A stretch of 64,000 nucleotides of DNA from Nilaparvata lugens (taxonomy: Eukaryota; Arthropoda; Insecta; Hemiptera; Delphacidae), in contig NC_052509.1 of NCBI RefSeq assembly GCF_014356525.2, positions 29,677,936 to 29,741,935 on the forward strand, given 5' to 3'. Every line of letters begins with the position of its first letter. Positions within the stretch are counted from its first letter, which is position 1. The notes under the pieces were generated by a model. It saw only the letters and a program-made list of their open reading frames with translations. It was not told the origin of the DNA and did not search any database. The position numbers and the translations under genes were made by a program. Shown piece by piece: positions 10,905-21,132 of this stretch.

Positions 10905-11354
10905 TTGGATACTATCTACAGTCTCAAGTATAGTGAAGTAGCTGTTGTGAATTTGAATAAAGTCTATAATTGGCGAAATGAGGATGTTAAGATTAAATTG
11001 ATTTTCGATGATCATTCATCCCAGAAGTATTGGTGCAAATTTGAATGCGGTGACAAGAGTCTAATTCTTATCAGCAACAACAGGAAGGTGACCTTTTCAA
11101 GATTCTCATACTGCAGAGATGGACGTGTGAAGAGATTCAGAGTAACAGAGGGCTGTTCAGGAGACCCTGCTCTACTAATATCTATCTACAGTGCTGCTTT
11201 TCGGGATACTGTACAAACTGATGGAGTATGCAGCATTTCAGAACGAGAGGAAAGGTCGGCAGAGGTCTATCAGGAAACCACAAAATATAGAAGAGGATTT
11301 TTAATGACTAATATATATATATTATGTTTTTCAATGGAAAATAAATTCATATAG
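10905..11354 (+). pseudogene. Unrecognised gene, copy 1 (C-terminal part)
   Basis: 149-residue frame clearly paralogous to 12173-12562. Shared features in order: NED/KD-VKI, YWCxFxCG, DRVKRFR-type motif (GRVKRFRV here), SGDPA, then SEREERSAEVY (REHEEPSAERY in copy 2). The N-terminal half seen in copy 2 is missing; the copy starts next to the broken 5' end of LINE H, which may have cut it. I do not recognise the family. It could be a small host gene family or a captured viral gene; nothing in the sequence decides. Confidence 0.5.
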
Positions 11355-11407
11355 GAAGAATGAAAATATCGTTTTCTCTTCTCTACCCACTACATACAAG
11401 AAAATAT

Positions 11408-11487
11408 ATCCTCTGGTTCTGTTGATACTGACCTTTGAAACCTCCGACTTTGAAAGCTGACATGCTAGCCACTACACCATAGAGGAT
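11408..11487 (-). pseudogene. tRNA-Glu-like pseudogene
   Basis: On the minus strand, ATCCTCT at the 5' side pairs with AGAGGAT at the 3' side as a perfect 7-bp acceptor stem, 80 nt overall. GGTGTAGTGGCTAGCAT matches a D-arm/A-box, and CTTTCAA would hold anticodon TTC. The anticodon stem pairs poorly and the T-arm lacks a normal GGTTCGA loop, so I call it a decayed tRNA or tRNA-derived sequence. Confidence 0.45.
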
Positions 11488-11638
11488 TTATGTTTAAAGA
11501 CTCTTATTATATAGAATATGATACTTCTTCCTACTAATGTTAACGAGGAATTGAGAAGTGAGTCATGATGGGGTGACAATTATCATAGACCTGTTGAAAC
11601 AGGGAAAGTTATCCCCACCACCACTTTTCTCTGTTTGG

Positions 11639-11675
11639 TATAAGACAGCTTGTCAGCACTGAGAGGTATTCAGTC
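11639..11675 (+). promoter_or_regulatory. TATA box and initiator of unrecognised gene copy 2
   Basis: TATAAGA at 11639 and the arthropod-type initiator TCAGT at 11670-11674 (A at 11672) are about 33 bp apart, the normal spacing. The first ATG of copy 2 follows at 11685, leaving a leader of only about 13 nt. Confidence 0.5.
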
Positions 11676-11684
11676 TACTGCAAC

Positions 11685-12562
11685 ATGTTGTCAAACAGTG
11701 AGCTATGTCTGCGGGATGCAGTGATTGAGTTTGAGGAGGAACTACATAATCATGGTATTATCTCGTTCACAGACTTTTCCAATGATGCAGGACATTTGGA
11801 ATCATGTCCAGGTCATGAGTCTTACATTTGAGCTTGCTCCAGACTTCGGGATAAACGACAGGCAGTTGTCAATGCAGTAAGAGTGGACAGCATTCTTTAA
11901 AGAAGAGCTGATATTCACAATCCATTGGAAAATACAGCTGTCAGCAAAGGATGTGTGTATCAGTTCCTGACCGATGTCTTCACCCACACTGTGAAAAATA
12001 TCAAGGATGGAATCAACAAAGTTATAATGCAGCATTACCCGCCTGGACTTCCGATCGAGTTTAGTGTGCTGTTTGATGACACACAAGTGTTGTTGAAGAC
12101 ATTCTCCAAGCTGGGACACAGCATGGTCACCATTGTGGATCTCCAACAGATGCCTGACTGGAAGTCAAGGATGTGAAAATTGTACTGAAATTTCTTGATA
12201 CACAGGAGCACTATTGGTGTGAATTCAAATGCGGTCTCCAAGAACTGACTCTGCTAGGATTGGGCAAGGAGATTATATTTGCGGGCTTTTCACTGGTTGA
12301 AGACACTGATCGGGTTAAGAGATTCAGGATTGAGGATGGGGAGTCGGGTGATCCAGCTTTTGAAATAATCATTTTCAAGTCATTGGCTCCCAGAATTATG
12401 TGCACGCCCTACAAATTCTATGATGATCTTTCTTGTGATGTACCTGATGGACCGTGCAAAGTTCGAGAGCATGAGGAGCCATCAGCTGAGAGGTATCATA
12501 GGACTGATGATTATACAAGAGGAGAGAAGCTGTTTCATTTGTATATTCTTTTCAATAATTGA
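11685..12562 (+). pseudogene. Unrecognised gene, copy 2 (full-length, disabled)
   Basis: From the ATG at 11685 (MLSNSELCLRDAVIEFEEEL) one frame runs to about 12165, broken by TGA at 11829 and TAA at 11898; a one-base shift then leads into 12173-12562. Allowing for these, the product would be about 290 residues. Middle part: PIEFSVLFDDTQVLLKTFSKLG. C-terminal part: YWCEFKCG, DRVKRFRIEDGESGDPAFEI, REHEEPSAERY, DDYTRGEK. No signal peptide, membrane segment or known catalytic motif. Copy 1 lacks the N-terminal half. The TATA/initiator pair just upstream shows it was once an intronless gene with its own promoter, or an inserted viral-type gene. Confidence 0.5.
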
Positions 12563-12710
12563 GATTTGTTAATAAATACTATATACTTGCACATTTTCGT
12601 TATTATTCAACAACTTCCTTATCACTTGGCTATTATTATGTCATACAGACCAGTTGAAACATGAAAACTTTCCTGTTGAGTCATAGTTGAAAAAAGTTAT
12701 TTCAACAAGA

Positions 12711-12898
12711 GATATTCATTGTGGTGTAATGGTTTACAAACAATTACACCTACACTCTACCTACCTACATTCCTTAACCAAACATCCTACATTCCCATAT
12801 ATAATAAAGATTCGAACCCGGGTCCTTATGAATAATTCAAACCCGGGTCCTCTAGAATGGAAAGCAGAAGTGCTTACCACTACACCACGGTGAATATC
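12711..12898. repeat. Fold-back pair of tRNA-like sequences
   Basis: GATATTCATTGTGGTGTAAT at 12711 is repeated in inverted form at about 12873-12898 (minus strand GATATTCACCGTGGTGTAGT). The right arm on the minus strand continues like the first half of a tRNA (GTAGTGGTAAGCAC), then CTTTCCA as a possible anticodon loop, and ACCCGGGTTTGAA. A second B-box-like ACCCGGGTTCGAAT lies at about 12812-12826. It could be two decayed tRNA copies head to head or a small tRNA-derived fold-back element. Confidence 0.45.
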
Positions 12899-12954
12899 TA
12901 TTTACTTGTTGTTTATTATGTATACTTCAACAACTATATCCAAGCTCATTGCAG

Positions 12955-13330
12955 CTTCTGGTGAGCTGTAAGTGAACACTGACTGAACAGTGATTGGACA
13001 GTGACTGGACAGTGTCTGAACAGTGACTGAACACTGAACAGTGACTGAACAGTGACTGAACAGTGACTAAACACTGAACAGTGACTGAATAGTGACTGAG
13101 CAGTGACTGAACAGTGACTGAACAGTGACTGAATAGTGACTGAACAGTGACTGAACAGTGACTGAACAGTGACTGAACAGTGACTAAACACTGAACAGTG
13201 ACTGAATAGTGACTGAGCAGTGACTGAACAGTGACTGAACAGTGACTGAACAGTGACTGAATAGTGACTGAACACTGACTGAACAGTGACTGAACAGTGA
13301 CTGAACAGTGACTGAACACTGACTGAATAC
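12955..13330. repeat. 11-bp minisatellite with higher-order period
   Basis: Tandem units of GTGACTGAACA with variants (AATAGTGACT, GAGCAGTGACT, TAAACACTGAACA). A block with the same variants starts at 13065 and again at 13182, so there is a higher-order period of about 117 bp. Confidence 0.9.
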
Positions 13331-13609
13331 TATGGAATGCTATTATGTTAAATATAAATAGGAAAAAATATTCCTCGTGATACAATGATTTGATCACACT
13401 CTAGAATTCATATCTGAAAGCATACATGCTACCCAGAGGATATCTCATTACTGTTTGGATATTCAAGCTCCTTGTATATTCTATAGAATGATCACTCCAT
13501 CTTACATTACTAAATGTGGGTGAAGAGGATTTGAGGAATGAAAATCAGCAATTCATTGCCACTTTCATTGAACATATGCTATTATATTGAATATCAAAAT
13601 GGCGGCATT
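13331..13609. other. Intergenic, nothing recognised
   Basis: AT-rich, no gene, repeat or RNA that I can support. Confidence 0.4.
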
Positions 13610-13759
13610 GTGTCCCAGGATACTTTTTACTTTCCTTGCCCTATTACCATAGGTAAGGGAAGTATTGCTTTCCGAAAAAAGTTAAGGTACCCCAATTTCT
13701 AAATTTCTATACGTTTGGAAGTCCCCTGAGTCCAAAAAACTGGTTTTTGGGTATTGGTC

Positions 13760-13815
<56 letters not shown>

Positions 13816-14170
13816 AGTGTATGTGCATCTGTGTACACAATATCTCATCTCCCAATTAACGGAATGACTTGAAATTTGGAACGTAAGGTCCTTTCACTAT
13901 AAGGATCCGACTCAAACAATTTCGATCAAATGCAATTCAAGATGGTGGCTAAAATGGCGAAAATGTTGTCAAAAACAGGATTTTTCGTGATTTTCTCGGG
14001 AACGGCTCCAACGATTTCGATCAAATCCATACCTAAAATAGTCATCGATGAGCTCTATCAACTGCCACAAGTCCCATATCTGTAAAAATTTCAGGAGCTC
14101 CGCCCCATCAATGCAGATAGAATCCCAATTATCAGGCTTCAGATACAATTGAAACAAAAAAAATCAAGTG
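13610..14170 (+). repeat. Dispersed repeat containing (TA)n(TG)n
   Basis: Starts near CCTTGCCCTATTACCATAGG and includes (TA)n at about 13762 and (TG)n at about 13778-13811. It contains short phrases (GATGGTGGCTAAAATGGCG; CAGGAGCTCCGCCCCATC) that I associate from memory with a very abundant planthopper repeat. Only one copy is in this window, so its repeat status rests on memory. Confidence 0.5.
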
Positions 14171-14725
14171 GAGTAGATTGAGCATGAAAATCTCTACAAT
14201 TAATGTTCAGTAACATTTTTACCTAAAATTGAAAATAAGCTTTAAATTCGAGAAAATTTGATTATTCAATTGCAATTTATTGTTGATTCTATTAAATCAT
14301 TCACTATGAAGAGATAGCAGACCTCATGTGTGTCTCCAGCGTTATTACCCTGTCACCAGCTGGCTCAAATCAATGAATGGTAGACTTGAGATGCGCGGGA
14401 ACACTAGCATCAGGTGATCAATTTTCATAACAGCAAGGAAAGTTGTGTGAGTGCCCACACCAGATTTTCCACAAAGAAAAGTGTGTGGCTGTGTGCTGAA
14501 ACACCCCCTTCTAGAACTGAACAGATGTGTCTTGTATGGCTCTTGACTGAACACTGATGGTCCCCCCACTGATGTGAACACTATATATCAAATAATATAC
14601 CAAGAGTGGGTGGGAGACCTTCTGATTTATTTTTATCTATTTTTGATTTTTCATTAATTATTTTGAGTATTTTTTTTTAATTTTTGATTTTTCGTTATTG
14701 ATTTTTTCTCTAAGTTTTTGATAAT
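14171..14725. other. Intergenic, nothing recognised
   Basis: AT-rich; I see no gene. A 78-codon minus-strand frame at 14345-14581 has no recognisable features. Confidence 0.4.
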
Positions 14726-14740
14726 TTGACCTCGACCCTG

Positions 14741-14773
<33 letters not shown>

Positions 14774-14774
14774 T
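14726..14774. repeat. Hexanucleotide array (GACCTT)n
   Basis: About seven or eight units of TGACCT/GACCTT. Read on the minus strand, the array repeats TCAAGGTCA, the consensus of FTZ-F1/SF-1/ERR-type monomeric nuclear-receptor sites. It may be just a microsatellite. Confidence 0.8.
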
Positions 14775-15274
14775 AGGTTCTGAGCAGATGACATTGTACA
14801 TCATGTTCTGATCATATGTTTTTCCATGCCTGTTAGATCTACTGGATTTGGTGTTTGTAAACCAATTTTAAAAAACTTTAATATTTTGCATTTATAAGAA
14901 ATGTAAAAATTTGTAATAAGTATATCAATTTATCCCATGAACACAAAATGAATAATTCTGCCCCAATTTGCAAATTATTTTTGTCCAATTGATACAGCTG
15001 ATTAACATCACAGCTGTTCTGCAAGAGATAATTCCTCCTTGCTCTGAATTCGCACACTCACTTTTGTTCCCTTCTGTGATAATCTTGTTTAACCTGATGG
15101 AGTTGTTTTATAAAGCCAATCAACTTCCTTCCAATTTTGTTTTGTAACTACTCCAATTAGCTGTAAAATTAATTGTTCCCTTTTATCTGTTAGATGTATT
15201 AAATGTAGTTTTTTGAGGGTCCACAAAATGGATTATCCTACTTATCGATTCTTGTAAAATTCCCCTTCGCCCAG

Positions 15275-15364
15275 GTTACCGTGGAGGCAAAATCTTCTCT
15301 AGAAAGTGCCAAAGGTGTTAAAAGTGTTCCGATGGATATAATTCATGGGGAAAAAATATACTGT
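15275..15364 (+). CDS. Candidate internal exon of an unknown host gene
   Basis: A pyrimidine-rich stretch and CCAG (acceptor) end at 15274, and GTGAGTATT (strong donor) starts at 15365. The 90 bp between are open and exactly 30 codons in one frame: VTVEAKSSLESAKGVKSVPM and ten more residues ending KIYC. Base composition is higher in GC than the flanks. I found no partner exon nearby; neighbouring sequence is replaced by mobile elements. Function unknown. Confidence 0.35.
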
Positions 15365-15685
15365 GTGAGTATTAAACATGAGTGCGAATAAATAGTGAAA
15401 TTATTCGAATAAGCAGCATATAATACCCAATAGCCTGGACAAAGATACACATGTTTGATAGGGTTGTTCCAAGTCTTGGCAAGATTGTGTGGTGTCCAAA
15501 AAGTTGTAACACACATATTTCTATTTCAGCATATTCCAGAATTTATATTACTGTTGAATTTAATTATTCCTTCTATCAAATTAAGATTCATTGTATGCCT
15601 TACTTGAATATTGGACTTATTATTCAGTTTCCAATTTTCTTAGGAGTATTGAGAAAGTATTTTTTCTATGAACAAAGAAAAAGTA
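15365..15685. other. Non-coding, between candidate exon and mariner derivative
   Basis: If the exon is real this would be intron. An 82-codon frame at 15451-15699 has no recognisable feature. Confidence 0.35.
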
Positions 15686-16271
15686 CCAGGTGTCTATAAA
15701 TGAGTATCAGGGTTTTAACGCTTTATAAGATTCATTACATTATACTTACAGTTATAAATGATAAGTCAAATGAAAGAGCAACTCAAACAGTTATTGTTCA
15801 TTGGCACTACTGTGCATGCGCGTGAAATGTTTTCGCGGCGAACCGCTAAGATGCGGTATAGCAAAGATGGTTGAACATAGCTGTACCCGACTGCTGGATT
15901 GGCCGCAAGGGCCCCAATGTCAGAGCTTGCTATGCGTGGCCTCCACGGTCACCCGACCTAACGCCATGCAATTTTTACCTTTGGGGTTTCATCAAGGATC
16001 GTGTATATGTGTCTCCATTACCAGCTGACCTCCTTGAATTACGAAAGAGGATTGGAGCAGCTGTTGCAACAATTACAGAAGACACACTACTCAACGTTTG
16101 GGAAGAACTCGGCTATAGACTTGATGTGTGCCGTGTGTCAAATGGTGCTCACATAGAGCACTTGTAAGCTTGTATATAAAACTGTTTGAGTTGCTCTTCC
16201 ATTTGACATATCATTAATAACTGGAGGTATAATGTAATAAATCTTATTAAGCATTAAAACCCCGATACTCA
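15686..16271 (+). mobile_element. Tc1/mariner-type deletion derivative with long terminal inverted repeats
   Basis: The left end from about 15701 (TGAGTATCAGGGTTTTAA ...) to 15792 (... GAGCAACTCAAACAGT) returns in inverted form at 16181-16271 with few differences, giving TIRs of about 90 bp. A TA before CCAGG at 15684-15685 may be the left target duplication; the right outer tip has diverged or been lost. Between the TIRs lies only the C-terminal part of a transposase. It is a non-autonomous copy. Confidence 0.8.
15871..16167 (+). pseudogene. Tc1/mariner-superfamily transposase, C-terminal fragment
   Basis: 98-residue frame with WPPRSPDLTPCNFYLWGFIK followed by DRVYVSPLP and ending CRVSNGAHIEHL, the usual C-terminus of insect Tc1/mariner-type transposases (DDE/D, RNase H-like fold). 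D of SPDLTPC is the second-block catalytic region; the N-terminal DNA-binding domain and first Asp are missing. The frame is intact to the natural stop, but with no N-terminus it is not functional. Confidence 0.75.
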
Positions 16272-16946
16272 CCGAGCATTAACAGAATACTGGCTGAGAG
16301 GAGACATAGCAATTTTCCATATTCTTTCATCCCTCAAATTTGTATTGGGCCCTTGTGAAATCGATTTCCCATGGACTTAATTACTTATGCGAGTAGAGTG
16401 TGAGTATATTATATTGTTTGACTCATTGCACTCAGTATATCGGCAATTCCGTGTGTACTGGAGTCAGATAATATTGATGGTGTCATTACATATGGTAAGC
16501 GGCATTCAATATAGTAGTCAATATTGAAAATTCCATTAAACTTCCAATTGCTGAGTGTAATCTTCCCAGGTCAGAATCGATTTTGATTCTAGAAGGATTG
16601 CATTCATTAGTTTGTTCCATAGCTGCATTTCTCTTTCAGGGTGGTTATAATATAAGATATAAGGCAGTCCCTCAAGAATACCACGTCAGGATTAGTGTTG
16701 TGTGGTGAGTGGAATTGTGAGTCTGGAGACTGAGGTCTTGAGTCAATTAAAAACTGACACAATATTTCTGTCTTCAGAAATCAAACCTGGTTACTCCCCC
16801 CCAAAACACTAAAACCTATGCTCACCAGCTGAATATCAGAGGCATCAACAAGAATAGTTTTTCAAGAGTTCTATTTACAGCAATCCTGGGTGTGTTTGGT
16901 GCGAACTATCAAAACGATAGCCACCACAGGAGGGGAGATGTAGCAA
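16272..16946. other. Unassigned sequence left of element B
   Basis: No gene recognised. CAGGAGGGGAGA followed by TGTAGCAATATT at about 16926-16938 looks like a polypurine tract plus LTR start, but the following copy at 24 kb does not begin at the same place, so I leave it open. Confidence 0.3.
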
Positions 16947-17336
16947 TATTTATCCTCATATCATTTTTATATTTGTTGCTCTATATTTTTCATTTATTGC
17001 TCGTTGAATTTTTCATGTAATTATATATTTTATGTTTATTGAATGGTTTACCCTTGTTTCATTATCCTATCTCTATGCATGACCAATCTTGTTGTATTCC
17101 ATTTTATTATTATTATTATTGACATATTATTAAAATTATCAACCAACTGTATTCTTCACCGAATAAGTTGAATCAATCAGCGATATACAGCAGTGATTGT
17201 TGAATCTTTGGAAGTAATATTTTCCTGAGACTTATTCAAATTATTCAGGACCAGCACATCTGATTGGAAGGAACTCAAAGGTCATAGTATTAAGTTGCAG
17301 CAGCAATATTAATTAATAGCATTTATAAGGTATTCT

Positions 17337-18573
17337 CAATTCAATTCAATTCAGTTTATTTCCAAAAAACATAATACACGAATAAGAAATACAATATACA
17401 GAATATTTTGGAATCCCCCTACTAGACTATCCATCTGTGTGTTGGGGGGGGGGGAGTTCCACTTTATACATAATAAGCTTAATCTGCTCATAGAAGTAAA
17501 TAATAGAGAATACACTTATATTATGGATGTATTATAATTATTCTGATTATAAAATAGTTAATATATTGTACTGATGTATATTTAAGAATGAGTATGTGAA
17601 AATATGTATGTAGGAATAAGTATACTTAATACATTGATTGATTGAAAGAATAAATAAAGAAGAAAAAACAATATTTCATTGAAAACTGCAGTGGCAGGGA
17701 TTCCAGAAATTCTCAGAAGAGAGAATGGAAAAAAGCATAAACCAGAAAGTCAAAACAGTCGAACCGGTTATATCAATGATAGAAAAAATACCAATCAATT
17801 GTCTGGAAACCTTGAAGCCGTGTTGGTCACCAAGCATAGAGAAATTGGAGTAGTTCTTCTGAAGCTTCCCAACCAATCTGGTACAGCCACCTGTACACCC
17901 TCTTCCTAAACACTACCAAACTAAATGCCTCTGCTTCTCCAATCACCCCTGGCACATTTCTGTACAAGATATGGGCCAGGTATGAAGGATTTGTCAATTC
18001 AGAGACGTGAGTCAGCTGAGGTATCTCAAAGCTGTAATTGGATCTGTGGCGAGTTGAGTAGCTATGGTTAGCTGTTTCTCCCAGAAGTTCAGTTTTGTAT
18101 TTTTTGATGTGGATCAACAAAGATTTAATAAAAAGTTGTCTAACATTCAGTACGGGAAATTCGATCAACAATTGTATTGTTGGGTATCTAAGATCTCTCT
18201 TTAAAATTGTTTTTATAATTGATCTTTGCGTGACTGCAAGAGGCTCAATGACTGAGGAGGAAGCCCCTCCCCAAGCTAGAATTCCATATAGTATTATAGA
18301 TTGGACATAGGCAAAGTAAACTACTTTGCACTGATCCACACTCAGAACATTACTAAGCTCTGAAAATGCATGAAGCAGCTTTCTGAGCCTATTCTTAGCA
18401 CACTGGACATGTTGTACCCAACTCATCTTGGAATCCAAGACAATGCCCAGGTATTTGTGATGATCAACGCGCTCAATCATACTACAATTACATCCAGCAG
18501 ACCTGGGATTATTACAAGAATGCATCGTTAGTATTAGTGAGCCTGGATCAGCTTGATTTCTTGTATCATTTTT
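17337..18573 (-). mobile_element. LINE fragment inside the LTR of element B
   Basis: Minus-strand 3' part of a LINE of the same family as G. The 3' end is a (ATTGA)n tail, read on the + strand as CAATTCAATTCAATTCAG at 17337; LINE G ends with the same tail at about 47360. The 5' truncation is near 18561. The intact paralogous site at 24.4 kb gives the empty-site sequence. Confidence 0.8.
17827..18561 (-). pseudogene. LINE reverse transcriptase C-terminal part
   Basis: About 245 codons open to the natural stop. The region starts at TRNQADPG and covers HKYLGIVLDSKMSW, the thumb-like region and the C-terminal domain (AWGGASSSVIEPLAV, RYPTIQLLIEFPVLNVRQL, RWLYQIGW). It aligns along its length with LINE G (30.1-30.5 kb plus 46.4-46.8 kb). 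The further codons up to 18720 belong to the LTR and not to the LINE. The catalytic FADD region is absent. Confidence 0.8.
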
Positions 18574-18856
18574 GGTATCATTTTTCATTGCTGACCACTT
18601 TGGTGAATGGTGGCAAGTGGAATTGGTGGCAATACTGCATTGTCTAGTACGATAATCAGAGCCCTTATATCTGTCTACCTCTACTGCATCTATATCTGTG
18701 GAGTCTACCAAATCAGCCACAAAAACTGTGAACTGTTAAGGTGGCCAACGTTTGCAACCAGCGAAAGCAGAGAATTGTTTGAGCTCCTAGAAGAGCTGGT
18801 AAGGAACTGGTACAATTGTTCTTTTAGGAGTCACTAATTATTATAATATATATATT

Positions 18857-19883
18857 CAAGAATCTTTGTCAAAATCTAATACCATTGTATCTATCCATGG
18901 CAAACAAACCAGTATGTGTGTGCAAATGAATCAATTAAAAACCGATATTAATCAGAATGGAGAGTCTTGCAAATCTTTAGAAGCAGCTGTTCAAGAACAA
19001 CAAACAATATTAACAAAACTCAATCAGGAAATTGAGATCAATGAGAATTCAAATGATAATCAATGGCAAGTAATGCAGGATAAATTAATAGGATTAGAAA
19101 ATCAGATTCCACAAAGAATCAAATAATCCATTCAAATGATACTATTAATTCAACTGGCATACTGAATGGACTGGGTAGATTCGACAATAGAGATTGCCAT
19201 CTACAACCGAAATCATTTATAGATCAAATAAAATTGGTACAATCCCTAACACCCACCTCGTGGGATATGTGTCAACTCCGATTGACTAGTTTGTTGAGCA
19301 GTGAACCTCTGTTGTTCTTCCAGATCCATCATCACAAATTCAGGACGTTGGACGAAATCATTGCAGCTTTCCTGGAACAATGTTGGAATAAAAATAGACA
19401 ATTGGATGCACTAGCCAATATTATATCATGTGAATTTAATCCTAGGACAGATGACACATATACCAATTCTGTTACCACACTTCAGCTTAAGAATTCTCAA
19501 CTAGAAAAACCCAAAAATAATTCTGCTCTGGCAAGTACTATCATGAAAAAACTACCTTTCCGAGTCAGAAGGACACAAGCTGCACAACCAATAGCTGTTT
19601 GTAAACATCTTATAAATTATACGGTATACAATCTGTGATGGCAGTATCTAACCACCGTTCAGACCAATCATACGCTCTGAATCAGTATAATTCCAATGCT
19701 AATCATTATGCAGACCAATTCTATGAATCACCGCCATATGATCGCCTCAGAATGACACCTTGTTTTGAGCGTCGTGACGACAATAATCAGAGAGATAATT
19801 TCCAGAAATTTTGGAAATGGAAATTTCCAGAACCGTTTGGCAAATCATTATCCACAGCAGGCAAGTCGAAGAAATTATTATGA
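18857..19883 (+). pseudogene. gag: Gag remnant of element B
   Basis: Opens inside the coiled coil (MNQLKTDINQ ... QQTILTKLNQEIEINEN), stops at 19124, then continues in another frame from about 19130 with the capsid part: GLGRFDNRD, KSFIDQIKLVQSLTPTSWD, LLFFQ, IIAAFLEQCWNKNRQLDALA and IMKKLPFRVRR, stopping at 19638. A third frame to 19883 holds an Asn/Tyr/Arg-rich tail. The capsid matches element A motif for motif. The start, several frames and any knuckle are lost. Confidence 0.8.
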
Positions 19884-20521
19884 TGGCCGTGACCAAACTA
19901 TAATCAGCCACCACAACAAGAAAGCACAAATTATACCCTAGAACATGCAATAGGATTTAATCAACAAACAGAACAGACCAACTATCATAACAACCCACCA
20001 CCAAACACTGGAGCCCACCATGAACCCAAACTATCCTGCAAAAAACATCCTCTGTTGAACTTATTATTTCCCCCCTAAAATATCCCATTGGCATTCACAA
20101 CAACACAGAATCAAACACAAAGTAGCCCACTACCGGACACAGAGAAAACTATATCTAAAAATTACGACTATATGATACCCCAGATACAACCCACATGAGC
20201 TCAGAAGAAATAGATGAAGAAAGTAAAGATGCTCCCTTCTCATATACTACTTTCATGAACGATCTACCGGAAATATTATTAGAAGAACCGGAAAAAGAAC
20301 ACAGGCTACCAGACACACAGATGCAGGCTTATAGTGATATCGAATTATATGGACAACAGGACTGAAGGAGCATGCATTGCAAGGCCCGAAGAAGAAAATG
20401 ATGAGGGAGGAACCGTGCGCGGTGATACTGTCCTCACACTAGGTTCAAGCAACAGAGGAGGACAGCCTACTATGTGGTGGACAGCAGACTCCAGCATTGA
20501 GGACAGGAAGGGATAGACGGC
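19884..20521 (+). pseudogene. Broken linker (ORF2 counterpart) of element B
   Basis: Short frames with many stops. CATCCTCTGTTGAACTTATT followed by TTTCCCCCC near 20050 corresponds to the LLGILFPT part of ORF2 in A. A 60-codon frame at 20334-20516 is acidic and Gly-rich and ends just before the ORF3 ATG. Confidence 0.5.
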
Positions 20522-21132
20522 ATGCACCCTAGACATAAGCGTTTCAAGGAGAAACTGCATCTAGCTCACTGTAAACCAAGGGACAAATGGAAAATGCATA
20601 GAATTAATCAAGAGTCAACCATGGAATTATGCCGGAATTATAACAGAATGATTTGCTTGGAGAACTATAAGATGGAAAATGTTGTATGAGATTAAAGAAT
20701 TTAATGAGCTATTCACCAATAATGAGAGTACCTGAATATTATATGATGATAGGTTATGTTATGAGGAAAATGTTTAATGTTTTGATTTATTGTATTATGT
20801 GGATCACCATGGCTGTTATAATGATGAGAGATTGTGATATAAGTGTGATAAAGAAGGTTATGATATTGTCTAAAGAATTTATATTTGTCTATTGGAAATC
20901 TCATATTGTTGAATTATTTGTGGTTATGGATACTAAAGCTAAGTTAAAATTAATGGATGCATATCATTGGATGCTTTGTCTTGTAGAATCGTTTATTATG
21001 GCAGTCAATTTGACTAAAAATAAACACAAATGGAAAGCATCGAATGGATTGAATGAAACTGGATCAATGAATATGTTGAAGAAGTATACAAGATACCGGG
21101 GCTTCAAATTTATGAAGAGGAATTATCAATAA
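20522..21132 (+). pseudogene. ORF3 of element B, one frameshift
   Basis: Starts MHPRHKRFK at 20522 and reads to TGA at 20687; the next frame (from the ATG at 20686) carries the rest: MRLKNLMSY, VPEYYMM, MFNVLIYCIMWITMAVI, DC, and the end KKYTRYRGFKFMKR. The preceding bases in that frame read DGKCC, matching DGKC in element A, so one indel near 20680 separates the halves. Conserved blocks with A are spaced alike although the intervening residues differ strongly. Function unknown. Confidence 0.65.

Larger units (their letters stand above)
16947..18875 (+). repeat. 5' LTR remnant of element B, split by a LINE
   Basis: 16947-17336 and 18574-18875 together match 24027-24742. The intact copy has 24 bases at the break that are missing here. 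The shared part ends with AATCTTTG at about 18875, where gag sequence begins. Confidence 0.7.

Noticed and set aside
11408..11487. Functional tRNA-Glu gene
   Set aside because: The acceptor stem is good, but the anticodon and T arms do not pair properly.
12927..13397. Overlapping minus-strand frames rich in VQSLFSHCS
   Set aside because: They are translations of the 11-bp minisatellite, open because the unit lacks stops in those frames.
16926..16946. Polypurine tract plus TG as a 3' LTR start
   Set aside because: The matching repeat at 24 kb does not begin at the corresponding base, so the LTR start is not supported.
17441..17453. Run of about 12 G
   Set aside because: A homopolymer in the LINE 3' UTR; no function can be argued and the length may be a sequencing artefact.
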